Positions 4,829-6,170 of a stretch of 6,170 nucleotides of DNA are shown here, piece after piece; within the stretch, counting starts at the first letter, position 1, and each line of letters starts with the position of its first letter. The DNA is from JACRPZ01 sp040758255 (lineage in GTDB: Bacteria; Nitrospirota; Thermodesulfovibrionia; UBA6902). A model generated the notes under the pieces. That model was given only the letters and a program-made list of their open reading frames with translations. It ran no database searches and was not told the origin of the DNA. The position numbers and the translations under genes are program-made. The stretch spans positions 1 through 6,170 of the forward strand of contig JBFLVX010000132.1 in NCBI GenBank assembly GCA_040758255.1, read 5' to 3'.

Positions 4829-5947
4829 TTATCTGAAAAGCCCCATCAGCCCGCCCTTACTTTCTTTGGCCTTTGAAAGTATATTCTTGATCTCTGTCAG
4901 GGCCTCTGTGGTCTTTGTCTGGTTTATCTGCATGCCTCTTAAACCGCTACTGATCTCAGATATCGTATCCTTTAAGCCCTTGATCGCAGAGACGAGTTCT
5001 GACAGGTCCACAGGCGGAACAATTATCTGAGGCTGCACCGCAACAGTCTCCCTGTAAGGTTTTGGCTCAACAGCAGGGGAAGGCGCTGCCTGCGGCCTTG
5101 GCGCAGCAGCTTCTCTTACAGGCTCGGCATACTCTGTTTTTGCCGTAAAAGGTTTCTGCGCAGGCTCGGCAAAAGCAGGAGGAGCCTGCTCGGTTATCGG
5201 CACAAAAGGCTTTTGCGGAGGCTCCGGAACTGCGGCCTTCTTTGTGAGTGTTTCAGGCACATGATATTTAGAATCATGAAGAAATACATGCTCCTTCCCA
5301 ACGCCGGAAGCAGCGGAAGCTCCCTCAGGGATAATAACGCTGTCAGGAACCACTATATCAACATTGTGCTTCTTCTGTATGTACTCAAGCACATCTTTTG
5401 TGACCCTTCTGAAGGTCTGCTCCACACCCTTGCCTTCTACGGCAACTGCTTCAAAGAAAGGAGACCCGTCCTTATTTAAGGTTTGATTGAGCTCATCAAT
5501 GCTCATGACATTAGCAATATCTCTTTTGTTATATTGAAAGACCTTTGGTATATCAAGAGCTATATTATTGGCCATGAGATTCTCTCTCATATTCTCAAGG
5601 CTCTCTATGTTCTGCTCGATCATTCCCTTCTGTGAGTCAGCCACAAAGACTATGGCATCAGCGCCCTTCAGCACCAGCTTCCTTGTTGCGTTATAGCGGA
5701 TCTGACCCGGTACAGTATACAACTGAAAACGTATATTGAACTCCTTTATCCTCCCTATCTCAATCGGCAGGAAATCAAAGAAGATCGTCCTGTCGCCTTC
5801 GGTAGCCATGGATATGAGCTTGCCCTTTGAATCTGAAGGCAGGAATTTATGAAGCTGCTGAAGATTGGTCGTCTTTCCGCAGAATCCCGGGCCGTAGTAA
5901 ACTATCTTGAGGGTAATCTCTTTTGCCGTGTAATTAAATAGCGCCAT
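4829..5947 (-). CDS. mglA: MglA-type Ras-like GTPase with Pro/Ala linker and coiled-coil C-terminal extension
   Basis: Small GTPase of the MglA family, a cytoplasmic switch that sets cell polarity and positions gliding or type IV pilus machinery; MglB/Roadblock proteins act as its GAP. Residues 1-195 are a complete MglA domain: P-loop GPGFCGKTT (19-27), switch I region TEGDRT (49-54), LYTVPGQ (77-82), NKRD (140-143) and EAVA (166-169). R53 and Q82 fall at the same numbers as the intrinsic arginine finger and catalytic glutamine described for Myxococcus MglA, so it should hydrolyse GTP. Typical MglA ends near 195 aa; here about 175 residues follow. These are a Pro/Ala-rich, probably disordered linker (about 200-312) with a 19-residue imperfect tandem repeat, then a heptad helix (L318, I322, L325, I329, I332, L336, M339), and finally GGLMGLFR. 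ATG at 5947 has no clear Shine-Dalgarno. It lies 41 bp downstream of rnhB and no mglB is visible here. Confidence 0.93.
   Translation of the reverse strand: MALFNYTAKEITLKIVYYGPGFCGKTTNLQQLHKFLPSDSKGKLISMATEGDRTIFFDFLPIEIGRIKEFNIRFQLYTVPGQIRYNATRKLVLKGADAIVFVADSQKGMIEQNIESLENMRENLMANNIALDIPKVFQYNKRDIANVMSIDELNQTLNKDGSPFFEAVAVEGKGVEQTFRRVTKDVLEYIQKKHNVDIVVPDSVIIPEGASAASGVGKEHVFLHDSKYHVPETLTKKAAVPEPPQKPFVPITEQAPPAFAEPAQKPFTAKTEYAEPVREAAAPRPQAAPSPAVEPKPYRETVAVQPQIIVPPVDLSELVSAIKGLKDTISEISSGLRGMQINQTKTTEALTEIKNILSKAKESKGGLMGLFR
5114..5227 (-). repeat. 57-bp imperfect tandem repeat inside the mglA tail
   Basis: Two adjacent 19-codon units encode residues 241-259 (PEPPQKPFVPITEQAPPAF) and 260-278 (AEPAQKPFTAKTEYAEPVR). 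They share E, P, QKPF, TE, A and P at equivalent positions. A degenerate third echo (VEPKPYRET) occurs at 293-301. The pattern suggests a short internal duplication in a low-constraint linker. Confidence 0.65.
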
Positions 5948-5953
5948 TTTGAT

Positions 5954-5982
5954 AGATTACAATAAAATCATTTTCAATTCAA
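5954..5982 (-). promoter_or_regulatory. Possible weak promoter ahead of mglA
   Basis: On the minus strand: TTGAAT (5982-5977), a 17-bp spacer, then TAATCT (5959-5954). The -35 matches consensus at 4 of 6 and the -10 at only 3 of 6. Transcription would begin at about the ATG, giving a nearly leaderless mRNA, consistent with the lack of a Shine-Dalgarno. The region is A/T-rich, so chance is a serious alternative, and mglA may instead be read from an upstream rnhB promoter. Confidence 0.2.
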
Positions 5983-5988
5983 GTAAAA

Positions 5989-6170
5989 TCACTTATTGAG
6001 AGGCAAACCCATATCCGGGACTTTAAAACTTCTCCTGTGTATGGAGCATGGCCCGTGTAAGCGCAGGAGATCAACGTGCTTCCTCGTGCAGTATCCTTTA
6101 TGCTTCCTGAATTCATACATGGGATACTTCTCGTGATAATCAGACATTATATCGTCCCTGACAACCTTTG
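5989..6170 (-). CDS. rnhB: Ribonuclease HII, C-terminal end (runs off right edge)
   Basis: RNase HII cleaves RNA in RNA-DNA hybrids and removes misincorporated ribonucleotides. Only the last 60 codons including the stop (TGA at 5991-5989) plus two bases of another codon are present. The translation reads KVVRDDIMSDYHEKYPMYEF, then RKHKGYCTRKHVDLLRLHGP, then CSIHRRSFKVPDMGLPLNK. The KVVRDDIM segment carries the conserved C-terminal catalytic aspartate region (usually AKVxRD). YxFxxHKGYxTxxH followed by GPCxIHRRSF is the family's C-terminal signature. It lies upstream of mglA on the same strand with 41 bp between, probably one transcription unit. The N-terminal catalytic residues are outside the window. 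Confidence 0.93.
   Translation of the reverse strand, partial: KVVRDDIMSDYHEKYPMYEFRKHKGYCTRKHVDLLRLHGPCSIHRRSFKVPDMGLPLNK

Noticed and set aside
5213..5479. Plus-strand 88-codon open frame opposite mglA
   Set aside because: It is a shadow of the mglA tail and G-domain end; no family match or start signal is seen.

Overview
The window looks like ordinary chromosome from a free-living Gram-negative-type bacterium of moderate GC. It carries housekeeping enzymes, an MglA-class polarity GTPase, and a bacterial Ino1, which is uncommon outside Actinobacteria and some deep-branching or thermophilic lineages. The style of the proteins (the dCTP deaminase type, the MglA with a long C-terminal tail, and an intergenic CAGATT-type palindrome) fits something like Nitrospirota or the former Deltaproteobacteria. 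That placement is an impression from the sequence, not a measurement. No phage, transposase, CRISPR array, tRNA or rRNA was seen.

Layout. Positions 1-537 (minus) hold the N-terminal 179 codons of prolyl-tRNA synthetase, which runs off the left edge. A 111-bp gap then carries an inverted repeat built from 9-nt modules. Positions 649-1788 (minus) hold inositol-3-phosphate synthase (ino1), with a strong Shine-Dalgarno. The 198-bp divergent region 1789-1986 is the richest regulatory stretch: a good sigma70-type promoter with an extended -10 for ino1, two sets of dyad elements around its start region, and a 10-bp direct repeat at 11-bp spacing just upstream of the -35. On the plus strand follow dcd (TTG start, 1987-2535), pyrF (2594-3313) and a TrpE/PabB-family chorismate enzyme (3341-4828), closely spaced and probably co-transcribed. 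That last gene converges with mglA (4829-5947, minus) with no base between the two stop codons. Upstream of mglA on the minus strand is the C-terminal end of ribonuclease HII (5989-6170), probably in one operon with it.

How they work together. dcd and pyrF are both pyrimidine nucleotide genes (dCTP to dUTP; OMP to UMP), and the third gene draws on chorismate for tryptophan or folate. ino1 makes inositol phosphate for inositol lipids or solutes and appears to be individually regulated. proS and rnhB are housekeeping genes. mglA would control cell polarity, type IV pilus localisation or gliding, but no MglB/Roadblock partner is visible here.

The most noteworthy observations are these. The dCTP deaminase has alanine where the family's catalytic glutamate belongs, while the other recognisable substrate-binding residues are kept. 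The chorismate enzyme has an anthranilate-synthase-type PIAGT motif in an otherwise PabB-like C-terminal domain. The MglA has an unusual repeat-bearing Pro/Ala linker, heptad helix and GGLMGLFR tail. The ino1 control region has layered operator-like symmetry. I do not see a wholly new multi-gene system.
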